A DNA stretch of 64,000 nucleotides from Actinomycetota bacterium (GCA_016870155.1 VGCE01000001.1:1-64000); one strand, 5' to 3'. Counted from the stretch's first letter, positions 18,443 through 26,551 are shown. Notes: generated by a model not told the origin, from the letters alone. Translations and numbers: made by a program.

Positions 18443-18707
18443 AGTTGGCCTGCGACCTCATGCGCCACCTGCCGCCCTGCCACGTGAACGTCGAGCGCCG
18501 CGGGGCCAGGCGCGATGTCACGGTGGCGCCGACCCTCTGCGTGGCCGTGGTGTCGGCATTCGCGAGGCGCACGGGCGCCGACGCGGATGCGGGGCGCGAG
18601 GTGTCCGCGAGCGCCTCGGTGGCTGCGACCCCGGCGTTGATGGTCGCCGTGGCCAGCACGGCCGCAATCACCATGCGTGCCCTGGCATGCGTTCCCCATC
18701 GGCGCAT
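18426..18707 (-). CDS. Small secreted protein of unknown function
   Basis: 93 residues from ATG 18707, with GGGAG nine bases upstream. Residues 1-~34 form a signal peptide (Arg-rich start, then MVIAAVLATATINAGVAA). The mature part is short and ends TFTWQGGRWRMRSQANF. I do not recognise a family. The ribosome-binding site and signal peptide argue that it is real; the 17-bp convergent overlap with the nuclease gene is unusual. Confidence 0.6.
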   Translation of the reverse strand: MRRWGTHARARMVIAAVLATATINAGVAATEALADTSRPASASAPVRLANADTTATQRVGATVTSRLAPRRSTFTWQGGRWRMRSQANFNPTD

Positions 18708-18801
18708 GCGTGATGCTCCCGTGGGCGGCGCGTGGGCGCCGGCAGTGGCGGCGTCCGGTGGACGGGTGCGGGTGCGCGGGGACATGCGCCTGCCCTACTT
18801 G

Positions 18802-18807
18802 TACGAT
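18802..18807 (+). promoter_or_regulatory. -10 element of a probable leaderless promoter
   Basis: TACGAT ends 6 nt before ATG 18814. No Shine-Dalgarno sequence lies between. The same TACGAT-CGAC arrangement precedes the deacetylase gene at 32906. Confidence 0.55.
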
Positions 18808-18813
18808 CGACCC

Positions 18814-19086
18814 ATGACGATCATGGAGCTCGACTACGGTATCCCGTCGGAGGATGATCTGGCGCGCCTCGTGGGTGCTGCCACCCCGCACTTCGCCCTG
18901 CAGATCCGCGATCGCGTGGTGGCCTACCGCGCCGCGCTGCCCGAGGGGCACCCGCGCGCCGCTGAACTCGACGCCCAGATCGCGCGGCTCGAGCGCCTGG
19001 CCATCGATGGCGCCGGCGGCCCCACGGATGAGGCCGACCTGCCCCCGCGACCGTCGCTCGAGCTGCGCGGTCGCGATCGCGCCTAG
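18814..19086 (+). CDS. Small conserved-looking protein of unknown function
   Basis: 90 residues, acidic N-terminus (MELDYGIPSEDDLARLVGAATPHFALQIRDRV) followed by a helical stretch GHPRAAELDAQIARLERLA. No known family recognised; cytoplasmic by composition. The leaderless-type promoter at 18802 supports ATG 18814. It shares its CTAG terminus with the convergent Nudix gene. Confidence 0.65.
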   Translation: MTIMELDYGIPSEDDLARLVGAATPHFALQIRDRVVAYRAALPEGHPRAAELDAQIARLERLAIDGAGGPTDEADLPPRPSLELRGRDRA

Positions 19087-19682
19087 GGCGCGGCGCGCTG
19101 CCCGGAGACCTGGTGCACCACCGCGCTGAAGGTGCGCAGGATGCGGGCCGTGAGGCCCCAGACGTCCTCGCCCTGCAGCGCATACCGCAGCGTCTCGATG
19201 CCGGGTGGCTCGGGGATGCGCCGGTCGGCCGCGAGCACGTCGGCCAGGGGCACCTCGAGGATGCGCGCGATCTCCGACTGCTCGGGGGTCATGTCGGGGC
19301 GCCCGCCCGGATGATGGGCCACCCACGGGCTCACCGTGAAGCCGCTTGCGATCGTGTGCACGTCGTCCAGGGGCCCCAGCACCTGGAGCGACGCGCGCGG
19401 CACGGCGATCTCCTCCTCGGCCTCCCGCAGCGCCGCGCCCAGAAGGTCCACATCGCCGGGCTCGAACTTGCCGCCCGGCAGGGAGATCTCGCCCTTGTGG
19501 TGCGCCACGAACTGCGAACGCTTGGTGAGCACCACATGGCCGGCGGCGTCGACGTCGAAGAGGATCAGCAGGACGCCGGCGTCCCTGCCGGTGGGATCGA
19601 GCGCCACGCGATCGCGCCCCTCGAGCGCATCGGGCAGCACCCGGGCCAGGTCTGCCGCGCAGATGTCGCAGCGGGCGTTCAT
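19083..19682 (-). CDS. Nudix hydrolase, probable CoA pyrophosphatase type
   Basis: 199 residues. The Nudix box GGKFEPGDVDLLGAALREAEEEI is complete for the metal-binding REAEEE part, with Ala where the usual Gly follows. The segment VLLTKRSQF..HKGEISLPGG is typical of the NudL/CoAse subgroup, which hydrolyses CoA to phosphopantetheine and 3',5'-ADP. The N-terminus carries a CDIC pair. ATG 19682, with a TACACT 8 nt upstream. Confidence 0.85.
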   Translation of the reverse strand: MNARCDICAADLARVLPDALEGRDRVALDPTGRDAGVLLILFDVDAAGHVVLTKRSQFVAHHKGEISLPGGKFEPGDVDLLGAALREAEEEIAVPRASLQVLGPLDDVHTIASGFTVSPWVAHHPGGRPDMTPEQSEIARILEVPLADVLAADRRIPEPPGIETLRYALQGEDVWGLTARILRTFSAVVHQVSGQRAAP

Positions 19683-19690
19683 CGCGGGCG

Positions 19691-19696
19691 AGTGTA
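19691..19696 (-). promoter_or_regulatory. -10 element of a probable leaderless Nudix promoter
   Basis: TACACT on the minus strand ends 8 nt before ATG 19682. The divergent gene at 19721 has no matching hexamer. Confidence 0.5.
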
Positions 19697-19720
19697 CGCC
19701 GGGCCGCCCGGGGCCCGGCC

Positions 19721-20395
19721 ATGAGCGGCGACCTCGACACCGCCCGTATGGAGGGCGAGATGATGGCTGCGCGCGAGGCCGCGGTGGGGGTGGCCGGCGT
19801 GCCCATGCTGGGTCTCAGGGCCGTGCAGCCGGGCACCGGCGCCCGGGCCTGGCTGGTGGCGCTGGAGGGCCCGGCGTTCCTGTGCCTCGACGACGCCCTC
19901 GACCCCGAGCCCTCGCTCGCGCGGTTTCGGGACGTGGTCCAGGCGGGCCTCGCCGCGGAGCTGGCGGATGATGCCGTGAGCGCAGACGCCCTGCGCGCCT
20001 TCCGCGCCCCGGCCGACGCCATGGCGACCTGGGGCGGCGACCTGCCCGCAGCCGTCGAGGCCCTTGGCCGCGCCGCCGACGCGGCCGATGAGCTGGCGGC
20101 CTGGCGCGAGGACCCCCGGCGCATCATCGCCTCGCTGGTCGACGTCGACGAGGCCGCCGCCGTGCAGCAGCGCGCACACGCCGCCTATGCGACGTTCGCC
20201 GGGCTCACCGAGCCGCTCGTGGAGCGCCAGGACTCCCTCGACCCCGCGCTGCTGCAGGCCCTCGTCGACGTCGAGCGCGCCGCGGACGCCGCCGGCCTGG
20301 GGGCATCGCTCGGCAAGATGCTGGCCGAGGCCATGCCGGGCATCATCGAAGCGGCGGACGAGATGGCCCGCGCGCACGTCACTCCGCTGAGCTAG
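19721..20395 (+). CDS. Hypothetical protein, Ala-rich helical
   Basis: 224 residues. The first ~70 residues look alpha/beta (VGVAGVPMLGLRAVQPGTG, AWLVALEGPAFLCLDD); the rest is Ala/Glu/Asp-rich and helical. No family recognised, no signal peptide or membrane segment. ATG 19721 has no clear ribosome-binding site. Its last 17 bp overlap the convergent aldo/keto-reductase gene. Confidence 0.7.
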   Translation: MSGDLDTARMEGEMMAAREAAVGVAGVPMLGLRAVQPGTGARAWLVALEGPAFLCLDDALDPEPSLARFRDVVQAGLAAELADDAVSADALRAFRAPADAMATWGGDLPAAVEALGRAADAADELAAWREDPRRIIASLVDVDEAAAVQQRAHAAYATFAGLTEPLVERQDSLDPALLQALVDVERAADAAGLGASLGKMLAEAMPGIIEAADEMARAHVTPLS

Positions 20396-21497
20396 CCCCC
20401 GCGGCCACCGGCTCATCGGCTCCCGCGTCGCCGCCGCCGTCGTGGTCCGGCTGCGCCAGGCCGGCGGGCGCAGCGACCTCGCCGTCGCCGCCCTCGGCTG
20501 CCCCGGCGGCATCAGGGGCCGGTTCGGCCTCCGGCTGGAAGCCCGACTCGATGAGCGCCTCGATGCGGGCGAGGTCCTCGGCGGTGAGCGCGGGGAGATC
20601 GATGGCCCGGGTGAACTCCTCGAGATGGTCCTCGGAGTGGATGGGGGTGACCACCGATGCGACGCCCGGGCGCGAGAGCACCCAGGAGATCGCCGCCTGG
20701 CCGAGGCTCCAGGGGCGGCCATCCGCATGGAGGAAGCCGAGCGTGGCCACGCGCCGCAGGCCCTCCTCGAGCCAATCGCGCGAGAGGTCTGCGCGCGGGT
20801 CGCCGGGCGGGAAGGTGGTCTCGCGCGAGTACTTGCCCTCGAGCAGCCCCCGGCAGTGGGCGCCGCGGGCGATCACGCACGACCCGGCCGCGTGGGCCAG
20901 GCCCGCGATCTCGGCGCCCGGGTCGTGCCCGAGCACGCCGAGCTCGACGTCGAGCACCGGGAAGCGCCTCTGCCGGATGAGCCTGCGCCCGTCGCCCGGG
21001 CGCCCCCCGGAGGGCATCGCCGCGCCGAACGCCCGCACGGTGCCCTCGGCCATCAGCTCGTCCATCACCCGGGCCAGGGCATCGTCGGCCAGCGCCCGTC
21101 GCGGCGGGTGATGCAGCTCGCAGATGTCGATGACCCCTCCCAGGCGATCGGCGCTGGCGCGCACCGCGCTGCGAATGGCGTCGGGGCGGAAGTCCTGGGG
21201 CAGGGGGCGGCCGGGCCTGCGCGGCTCGGCGTCCTCCCAGGCGTACCCCACGCGGGTGGCCAGCACCACGCGGTCGCGGCGACCCGCGAACGCCCGGCCC
21301 AGCACGCGCTGCACGCGGCCGTCTCCGTCGCGGTCGGCCGCGTCGAACAACGTGACGCCGCGGTCGAGCGCCGCGTGCAGCAGGCGCACGGCCTCGTCAT
21401 CACCGTCGTCGCCCCACCAGCCGATGGCGAACGGCTCGGCCCCGAAACCCAGTTCCGACACGCGGATGCCCGTGCCGGGGATCTCCCGATAGCGCAT
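20379..21497 (-). CDS. Aldo/keto-reductase-fold protein with altered catalytic tetrad
   Basis: 372 residues. AKR barrel features: GTGIRVSELGFG at the start, GVTLFDAAD at strand 2, and the nucleotide-binding end SLGQAAISWVLSRPGVASVVTP. The catalytic Asp (52) and His (129/130, ELHHPP) are kept, but the Tyr position (57) is Asp and the Lys position (82, in LATRVGY) is Arg. A ~55-residue Asp/Glu/Ala-rich tail follows. ATG 21497 is supported by TAACCT 8 nt upstream. Confidence 0.85.
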   Translation of the reverse strand: MRYREIPGTGIRVSELGFGAEPFAIGWWGDDGDDEAVRLLHAALDRGVTLFDAADRDGDGRVQRVLGRAFAGRRDRVVLATRVGYAWEDAEPRRPGRPLPQDFRPDAIRSAVRASADRLGGVIDICELHHPPRRALADDALARVMDELMAEGTVRAFGAAMPSGGRPGDGRRLIRQRRFPVLDVELGVLGHDPGAEIAGLAHAAGSCVIARGAHCRGLLEGKYSRETTFPPGDPRADLSRDWLEEGLRRVATLGFLHADGRPWSLGQAAISWVLSRPGVASVVTPIHSEDHLEEFTRAIDLPALTAEDLARIEALIESGFQPEAEPAPDAAGAAEGGDGEVAAPAGLAQPDHDGGGDAGADEPVAAGASSAE

Positions 21498-21505
21498 GGG
21501 CAGTG

Positions 21506-21511
21506 AGGTTA
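21506..21511 (-). promoter_or_regulatory. -10 element of a probable leaderless promoter for the AKR-like gene
   Basis: TAACCT on the minus strand ends 8 nt before ATG 21497; no Shine-Dalgarno sequence intervenes. It lies in the 57-bp gap after the regulator gene. Confidence 0.5.
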
Positions 21512-21554
21512 CGCACGCCCCCCGACGCATCCGGCCCCGCGCGCCGCGCCGCGC

Positions 21555-21989
21555 TCAGTCCTCGGCGTCCTCGTCCTCCATGAGGAACTCGATGAGGTCC
21601 TCCACCGTGAAGCGGCCGGCCTGCATCGACGCCATGAGTCCATACACCGTGGCTGAGTGCGGGCGCTCCAGCACGTACTCGCGAATCGCCTCGTTGCCCG
21701 TGGCATCGATCTCCTCCACGGCCTTGCGCCCCACGGCGGTGGCCACCACGCCGGTGCCCTCCACGTCCACCAGGCCGGCCACCGACAGCGACTTGGCCGC
21801 CGCGGCGATCTCGTCGGGCTCGGCCCCGAACTCCGCGGCAAGCCCGGTCATGGGCCGCCCGTCGGGCTCGCGGGCCAGAGAGCGAAGCAGCAGGTATGAG
21901 CCCGAGGACAGCCCGGCGTCCATCACGACCTGGTCGAGCACGCCCGCCACCTCGGCGAGCAGCTGCAGGTCGTCCTCGTCGCGATACAT
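21555..21989 (-). CDS. Putative MarR-like winged-helix protein
   Basis: 144 residues. Residues ~20-90 read like a winged helix: SYLLLRSLAREPDGRPMTGLAAEFG, a recognition-helix-like DEIAAAAKSLSVAGLV, then a wing. The C-terminus is acidic (FLMEDEDAED). This is a fold guess, not a family match. It starts 2 nt after the stop of the gene at 21992, so the two are coupled. Confidence 0.65.
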   Translation of the reverse strand: MYRDEDDLQLLAEVAGVLDQVVMDAGLSSGSYLLLRSLAREPDGRPMTGLAAEFGAEPDEIAAAAKSLSVAGLVDVEGTGVVATAVGRKAVEEIDATGNEAIREYVLERPHSATVYGLMASMQAGRFTVEDLIEFLMEDEDAED

Positions 21990-21991
21990 GG

Positions 21992-22318
21992 CTAGGGGCC
22001 GTACCGGTGGGCGGGGGCAGGGCGCAGCGAGTCGTATGCCGCACCCATCCAGATTCGGCCGGTCACGCCGCGCTCGTCGAGGGTGCGCAGGGCCGATCGC
22101 ACCACGCCCGCCCGCGCGCCTCGCCCGTGGGTGTTGGCCACGGTGATGGCGAAATCGTGGTCGGCATCCTCGCGGACCGGACGGCCGTTGGCGCGGGCCA
22201 GGGCAACGCGGGCATCGGTGAGGCGCAGCGGGTCCTCCACGGTGAGGTGGCACTCGAGCGAGGTCCAGTCGGGGGCGAGCTCGGCGAGCACGGCGTCGAA
22301 GTCGTCGGCGTAGGGCAC
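21992..22318 (-). CDS. Hypothetical protein
   Basis: 108 residues from GTG 22318, supported by a TAGCCT 6 nt upstream. The start YADDFDAVLAELAPDWTSLECHL and the later FAITVANTHGRG show alternating strands; no family recognised. It lies between a DUF1802 gene and the MarR-like gene on one strand. Confidence 0.65.
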   Translation of the reverse strand: MPYADDFDAVLAELAPDWTSLECHLTVEDPLRLTDARVALARANGRPVREDADHDFAITVANTHGRGARAGVVRSALRTLDERGVTGRIWMGAAYDSLRPAPAHRYGP

Positions 22319-22324
22319 GCGATC

Positions 22325-22330
22325 AGGCTA
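22325..22330 (-). promoter_or_regulatory. Internal -10 element before the gene at 22318
   Basis: TAGCCT on the minus strand ends 6 nt before GTG 22318 and overlaps the stop codon of the upstream DUF1802 gene, giving the downstream genes their own possible start of transcription. Confidence 0.45.
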
Positions 22331-22918
22331 GCCCAGCGCCGCGGCGCCGTGAGGCGACTCCGGACCCGCCGCGGCAAGGACGGCGGACACCGTGGCGCGC
22401 ACCTCGGCGAAGCGGGCGTCGTCTAGCACCGGGTTGGCCGCGGGCATCTCCAGCGGCACCTCCACCCAGCTGCGGCAGCCGCGCATATGGGGCGACACGT
22501 CGAGGGCCAGCGCGGGGCTCACCCGGTGCACGCGGGGCACGATCACCATGAGCGGGTGAGTCGGGCGCCAGCGCAGGCGCGCCTCGGCGTAGTGGGGCCC
22601 CAGCACGTGGAATGGCGCGAGGGCGTCGAGCTCGGCCTGCTCGCTCACCTCGTGGACGTCCGCCACCTCGCACCAGGCGGCCAACTGCACCCGCGGGGGC
22701 TCCTCGGTGACGGCCAGCAGCTCGGGCCAGCGCCCGGCCACCTCGGGCGTCAGCAGCCCGGGCCGCTGGTGCACGTGGGTAGGCAGCAGCAGGAAGCTCC
22801 GGTGGGGCACGTCGAAGCGCTTCTCGCCGATGCCGCCCTTGCGGAGCATCACCACCTGGTCGCCCGCCAGCATGGCGGCGATGACGGTTGCCCATTCCTT
22901 CAGCGCGAACGGCTGCAC
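22328..22918 (-). CDS. DUF1802 family protein
   Basis: 196 residues. The N-terminus ALKEWATVIAAMLAGDQVVMLRKGGI and the later FLLLPTHVHQ match the DUF1802 pattern, a family of unknown function known mainly from cyanobacteria and some actinobacteria. The C-terminal half has VPLEMPAANPVLDD. GTG 22918 is supported by TACCTT 6 nt upstream. It is divergent from mqnE across only 39 bp. Confidence 0.8.
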   Translation of the reverse strand: MQPFALKEWATVIAAMLAGDQVVMLRKGGIGEKRFDVPHRSFLLLPTHVHQRPGLLTPEVAGRWPELLAVTEEPPRVQLAAWCEVADVHEVSEQAELDALAPFHVLGPHYAEARLRWRPTHPLMVIVPRVHRVSPALALDVSPHMRGCRSWVEVPLEMPAANPVLDDARFAEVRATVSAVLAAAGPESPHGAAALG

Positions 22919-22924
22919 TCGGCA

Positions 22925-22950
22925 AAGGTAGCGTGAACCGGCGCTACCAT
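22925..22950. promoter_or_regulatory. Compact divergent promoter of the DUF1802 gene and mqnE
   Basis: Minus-strand TACCTT (22925-22930) ends 6 nt before GTG 22918, and plus-strand TACCAT (22945-22950) ends 7 nt before ATG 22958. Both fall on the 7-bp inverted repeat GGTAGCG (22927-22933) / CGCTACC (22942-22948). Confidence 0.6.
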
Positions 22951-22957
22951 CGCCCCC

Positions 22958-24064
22958 ATGATCGACGCCATCCTCTCCCGGGCCGCGGAGGGCGAGCGCA
23001 TCAGCGCCGACGAGGCCCTGGCCCTATACGAGCAGGCCCCGCTCGACGACCTGGGGGCCGCTGCCGAGGCCGTTGCGCGCCGCATGCACGGCGACGAGGT
23101 CACCTACAACGTCAACGGCTACCTCAACCCCACCAACATCTGCGTGGTGGGGTGCGGGTTCTGCGCGTTCGCGGTGTGGACCGACCACGACCCGCGCGCC
23201 TACGCCTACTCGGTGGACCAGCTGGTGGACCGCGCGCAGCAGATCTCCGACACGGGCATCACCGAGCTGCACATCGTCGGGGGGATGACCAAGGAGTACA
23301 CCCTCGAGTACTACGAGGACCTCTTCCGCGAGCTCAAGGCGGCCCTGCCGCACGTGTCGCTCACGGCGCTCACCGCGGTGGAGGTGGAGTTCGTGGCGCG
23401 CATGGCGCGCGTCAGTCCGCGCAAGGCGCTCGAGCGCCTCATCGCCGCGGGCCACGACAGCATGCCGGGTGGCGGTGCCGAGGTGTTCAGCCCCCGCGTG
23501 CGCAAGATCATCGCCGACCGCAAGCTGCCGGCCGAGCAGTGGCTCGAGGTGCACCGGGACGCCCACGCCCTGGGACTTCCCACCAACGCCACCATGCTGT
23601 TCGGGCACTTCGAGACGCCCGCCGAGAAGGTGGACCACATGATCCAGCTGCGCGGCCTGCAGGACGAGGGCATCGCCGCGGGCAGCTCCGCGCGGTTCCA
23701 GGCCTTTATCCCGCTGCCGTTCCTGCCCGGCAACACCGACTTCTCGTACCTGCCCGGCCCGTCGCGCGACGAGAAGCTGCGCACCATCGCCCTCTCGCGC
23801 CTCGTGCTCGACAACATCCCGCACATCAAGGGCCACTGGGTGATGCTCGAGGAGGACGTCACGCAGGAGGGCCTCAGGTTCGGCCTGGACGACCTTTCGG
23901 GAACGCTGGTGGAAGAGCGCGTGGCGCACGCCACCACGGTGCAGACGCCGCTGGGCCTCACGCGGGATCGCATCAGCGACCTCATCCGGGGCGGCGGTCG
24001 CACGCCTGTGGAGCGCAACACCACCTACGGCCGCGTGGGGCGCGAGGCTGTCGCAGCGTCCTAG
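22958..24064 (+). CDS. mqnE: Aminofutalosine synthase MqnE (radical SAM)
   Basis: 368 residues. The radical-SAM cluster is CVVGCGFCAF near residue 60. The region GGGAEVFSPRVRKIIADRK, LEVHRDAHALGLPTNATMLFGHFET and FQAFIPLPFLPGNT fits MqnE rather than the related MqnC, which has a different pattern after GGGAEI. MqnE makes aminodeoxyfutalosine, the first steps of the futalosine route to menaquinone. No other mqn gene is in the window. Confidence 0.85.
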   Translation: MIDAILSRAAEGERISADEALALYEQAPLDDLGAAAEAVARRMHGDEVTYNVNGYLNPTNICVVGCGFCAFAVWTDHDPRAYAYSVDQLVDRAQQISDTGITELHIVGGMTKEYTLEYYEDLFRELKAALPHVSLTALTAVEVEFVARMARVSPRKALERLIAAGHDSMPGGGAEVFSPRVRKIIADRKLPAEQWLEVHRDAHALGLPTNATMLFGHFETPAEKVDHMIQLRGLQDEGIAAGSSARFQAFIPLPFLPGNTDFSYLPGPSRDEKLRTIALSRLVLDNIPHIKGHWVMLEEDVTQEGLRFGLDDLSGTLVEERVAHATTVQTPLGLTRDRISDLIRGGGRTPVERNTTYGRVGREAVAAS

Positions 24065-24125
24065 CCAGCAGCGGTCTGGCTGCTACCAAACGCCTACGTC
24101 CGTGCCCCCAACCGCAGGAGCCGCA

Positions 24126-25082
24126 GTGACCTTGCGCATCGCCGCCCCCCTTGCATTCCTCGCGATGGCAGCCATCGCCACCCCGGCGCTCGCGGCGCCC
24201 GGGGCGTGGGGCCACGGCCTGGAGATCGTGCCGCTCGTGCCCGCGTCGCCCCCGCCCGGGGCCGACGACCTGGAGACTGCCCCGCTGGTGCCGCCGAAGC
24301 CCGCCGCGCCACCGGTGGACGACCTGGAGATTGCCCCGCTCATCCCGAAGAAGCCGCCGCCGGCCATCGAGATCATCCGCTGGAAGAAGAAGAAGGTGAC
24401 CCGTCCGCGGTACCCGGACTACAGCGCCCGGCAGCAGACCTTCAATGCGTATCTCGCCGGGTCGCAGAGCGCGATCCTCCGATGGGCCATCGACGTCGAC
24501 GCCGAGCCCGGGCGCTGCAATCGCGCGGGCAACGCAACCGTCGTGTACTTCGCCAGCAGGCGGCCGATCCTGGTGTCGGCCGCCAACCGATCAATCTCGA
24601 TCGGGAGCATCCCCGTCACCATCAACTTCGCGTCGTCAGTGTCGTACAACCCGGACAAGGACAGCTGCTTCGCCCTGCGTCCGTCGTCCGCATGCCGCCT
24701 CGACGCGCAGGAGCTTCCCGGCACGGCCACCCTGTCCACCCGCGGGAATGGCACGTCGACGCGCGCGGTGTACCTGTCGAGCCTTTCGATCGATGAGGCA
24801 CGGGCGGGTTCCACGTGCGTCAGCGGGATCTTCGGGTTTCCGGAGATCCTCGGCGTCGACAGCGGTGTGGAGGACGCCCCCATTCCCTGGCGTGCCGTGA
24901 ACAGCCGGTCGCAGCAGAACGTGGCCCTCGGGCGCAGCTACGGCACAGCCGGCAACCAGTCGACGCCCGGCACCACGTGCACCCAAGTGTCAACCGGGTA
25001 CGCGTGCTCCTTCTCGTCCACCACGAAGTGGAACCTGCGCCTCGTGCGCGCCACCCAGCGGCGGGTGCCCGGGCAGCGCTAG
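24126..25082 (+). CDS. Secreted protein with proline-rich tandem repeats
   Basis: 318 residues from GTG 24126, with CAGGAG six bases upstream. A signal peptide (LRIAAPLAFLAMAAIATPALA) is followed by three imperfect repeats of DLEIAPLIPKKPPP type (residues ~38-82), a basic segment WKKKKVTRPR, and a ~200-residue beta-rich domain with six Cys, probably three disulfides. No known family recognised. Likely exported, with the proline-rich part as a spacer or wall-crossing segment. Confidence 0.75.
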   Translation: MTLRIAAPLAFLAMAAIATPALAAPGAWGHGLEIVPLVPASPPPGADDLETAPLVPPKPAAPPVDDLEIAPLIPKKPPPAIEIIRWKKKKVTRPRYPDYSARQQTFNAYLAGSQSAILRWAIDVDAEPGRCNRAGNATVVYFASRRPILVSAANRSISIGSIPVTINFASSVSYNPDKDSCFALRPSSACRLDAQELPGTATLSTRGNGTSTRAVYLSSLSIDEARAGSTCVSGIFGFPEILGVDSGVEDAPIPWRAVNSRSQQNVALGRSYGTAGNQSTPGTTCTQVSTGYACSFSSTTKWNLRLVRATQRRVPGQR

Positions 25083-25107
25083 CGCGGGTGAGTGCGGCGC
25101 GCGCGCC

Positions 25108-25926
25108 CTACGAGATCGCGCGGCGGCGGAACGACAGCCCGGCCGAGAGCGCGATGACCGCGCACCAGAGCAGCGTCCACAGCACCGTGAGCCACGAGGC
25201 CGCGGGCACGATGACGATGTTCTGGTTGATCTCCAGCTGGGCGCCGGCCACGCCGGCCACCCCGCGGCCCTGCATGTCGCTGAGCATCGGCGAGGTGATC
25301 GCGCGGGGGAACAGCAGGTAGAGGCCCTTGATCAGTCCGCTCCACGCCGTGCCGATGACGCCGTCGTTGGCGGCGGACATGAGGTTGACCAGCGACAGGC
25401 ACGAGACGTAGAAAAAGATGGCCACGATCGCCGAGGCCACAGGGCCGAGCGCCACGCTGCACAGCGCGGCGGTCACCAGCACCAGGATCATGTTCTCGAA
25501 CATGGCCAGCCCGTGCACGAATAGCGGCCAGTCGCCCCCCTGGCCGATGGCCGCGGAACAGATGGCGGCGACGATCATCCAGATCGCGAACACCGCCGCA
25601 AGCGCCACGAGGCGCCCGGCAATACGGGCGAGCACGACCGTGGCGCGCGGTGTGCCGGTGGCCACCTGCATGCCCACCCAGCCGCCGTCGGCGTCGCGGT
25701 TCACCGTGCTGGCGCCGAGCGAGCCGGCCACCAGCAGGCCGCCCACCAGGTACACCCCGGCGGTCCACGACCGCATGGTGTCGGTGGCCGCGAGCCCATT
25801 GCGGGTGGCCCCCAGCACGGCTCCGGCCACGATGAGCGCGGCCCCGAGCACGAGCAGTCCCCGGAACCACCTGCGGCGCCCGATGCCACGGGCCTCCAGG
25901 CGGGCGATGATCACCGTGGGGTTCAC
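25108..25926 (-). CDS. ABC-type membrane permease subunit
   Basis: 272 residues with about six hydrophobic segments (LLVLGAALIVAGAVLGA, VYLVGGLLVAGSLG, LAAVFAIWMIVAAICSAA, ILVLVTAALCSVALG, IVAIFFYVSCLSL, LTVLWTLLWCAVIALSAG). It overlaps the ATPase gene upstream by 4 nt, so it is taken as its membrane partner. GTG 25926 with GGGGAG upstream. Substrate and direction are unknown; ABC-2-type exporters have this layout. Confidence 0.75.
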   Translation of the reverse strand: MNPTVIIARLEARGIGRRRWFRGLLVLGAALIVAGAVLGATRNGLAATDTMRSWTAGVYLVGGLLVAGSLGASTVNRDADGGWVGMQVATGTPRATVVLARIAGRLVALAAVFAIWMIVAAICSAAIGQGGDWPLFVHGLAMFENMILVLVTAALCSVALGPVASAIVAIFFYVSCLSLVNLMSAANDGVIGTAWSGLIKGLYLLFPRAITSPMLSDMQGRGVAGVAGAQLEINQNIVIVPAASWLTVLWTLLWCAVIALSAGLSFRRRAIS

Positions 25927-26522
25927 CCGGGGCTCCCCTCGACCAGGTGGATGCTCGCCCCGAGCAGGCCCGGCAGCCCACCGGGGTCGGACGATGCCGC
26001 CAACACCGACGCCCCGCGCGCCATCGCGCGGCGGATGGCATCGGTGGTCTCGGGGAACTCCCACGGGTCATCAAGCACCAGCAGGTCGGGCTCGCCCATG
26101 ATCGCGCAGGCCATGCAGATGCGGCGCACGTCCTCCATCTCGAGCGACTCCACGCGGGCGTCGGGGGCTGTCACGGCCATCTCGTCGATCGCCCGCTCGG
26201 CCTCGGTCGGCCCGTGGCCGCCGAGTTCGGCGACCATGCGCACCACCTCGCGGCCCTTCAGGCCGAAGGTGAGGGGCCATGCCTGCGGCGCCCAGCCGAT
26301 GCGGCGCAGGGTGGCGGGGTCACCCGCCGGGCCGCCCAGCACCGTGATGTTGCCGCCGGGGCCCGCAAGCCCCAGCACCGCGCGAAGCACGCTCGACTTG
26401 CCCGATCCGCGGTCGCCGGTGACGAGCAGGCCGGCGCCGGGGCGAAGGTCGATGTTCACGCCGCTCACCGCGAGGGCGCCGCCGCGCTGGTAGCGCACCT
26501 CGATGGCCCGGGCGCGGATCAC
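25923..26522 (-). CDS. ABC transporter ATPase with degenerate catalytic motifs
   Basis: About 199 residues from GTG 26522 (an ATG at 26591 in frame would overlap the ferredoxin gene by 40 nt). Walker A GDRGSGKSS is intact. The signature is VESLEMEDVRR instead of LSGGQ, Walker B ends LVLDDP with Asp in place of the catalytic Glu, and the switch region is LAASSDPGG with no His. It may bind but poorly hydrolyse ATP. Start codon overlaps are GTGA with the permease. Confidence 0.75.
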   Translation of the reverse strand: MIRARAIEVRYQRGGALAVSGVNIDLRPGAGLLVTGDRGSGKSSVLRAVLGLAGPGGNITVLGGPAGDPATLRRIGWAPQAWPLTFGLKGREVVRMVAELGGHGPTEAERAIDEMAVTAPDARVESLEMEDVRRICMACAIMGEPDLLVLDDPWEFPETTDAIRRAMARGASVLAASSDPGGLPGLLGASIHLVEGSPG

Positions 26523-26551
26523 CGCATCCGGCGATGCCGCCCCCGCGGTGC

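Noticed and set aside
22958-24064. Assignment of the radical-SAM gene as mqnC
   Set aside because: The region after GGGAEVF (SPRVRK, LEVHRDAH, TNATMLFGH) matches MqnE; MqnC differs there.
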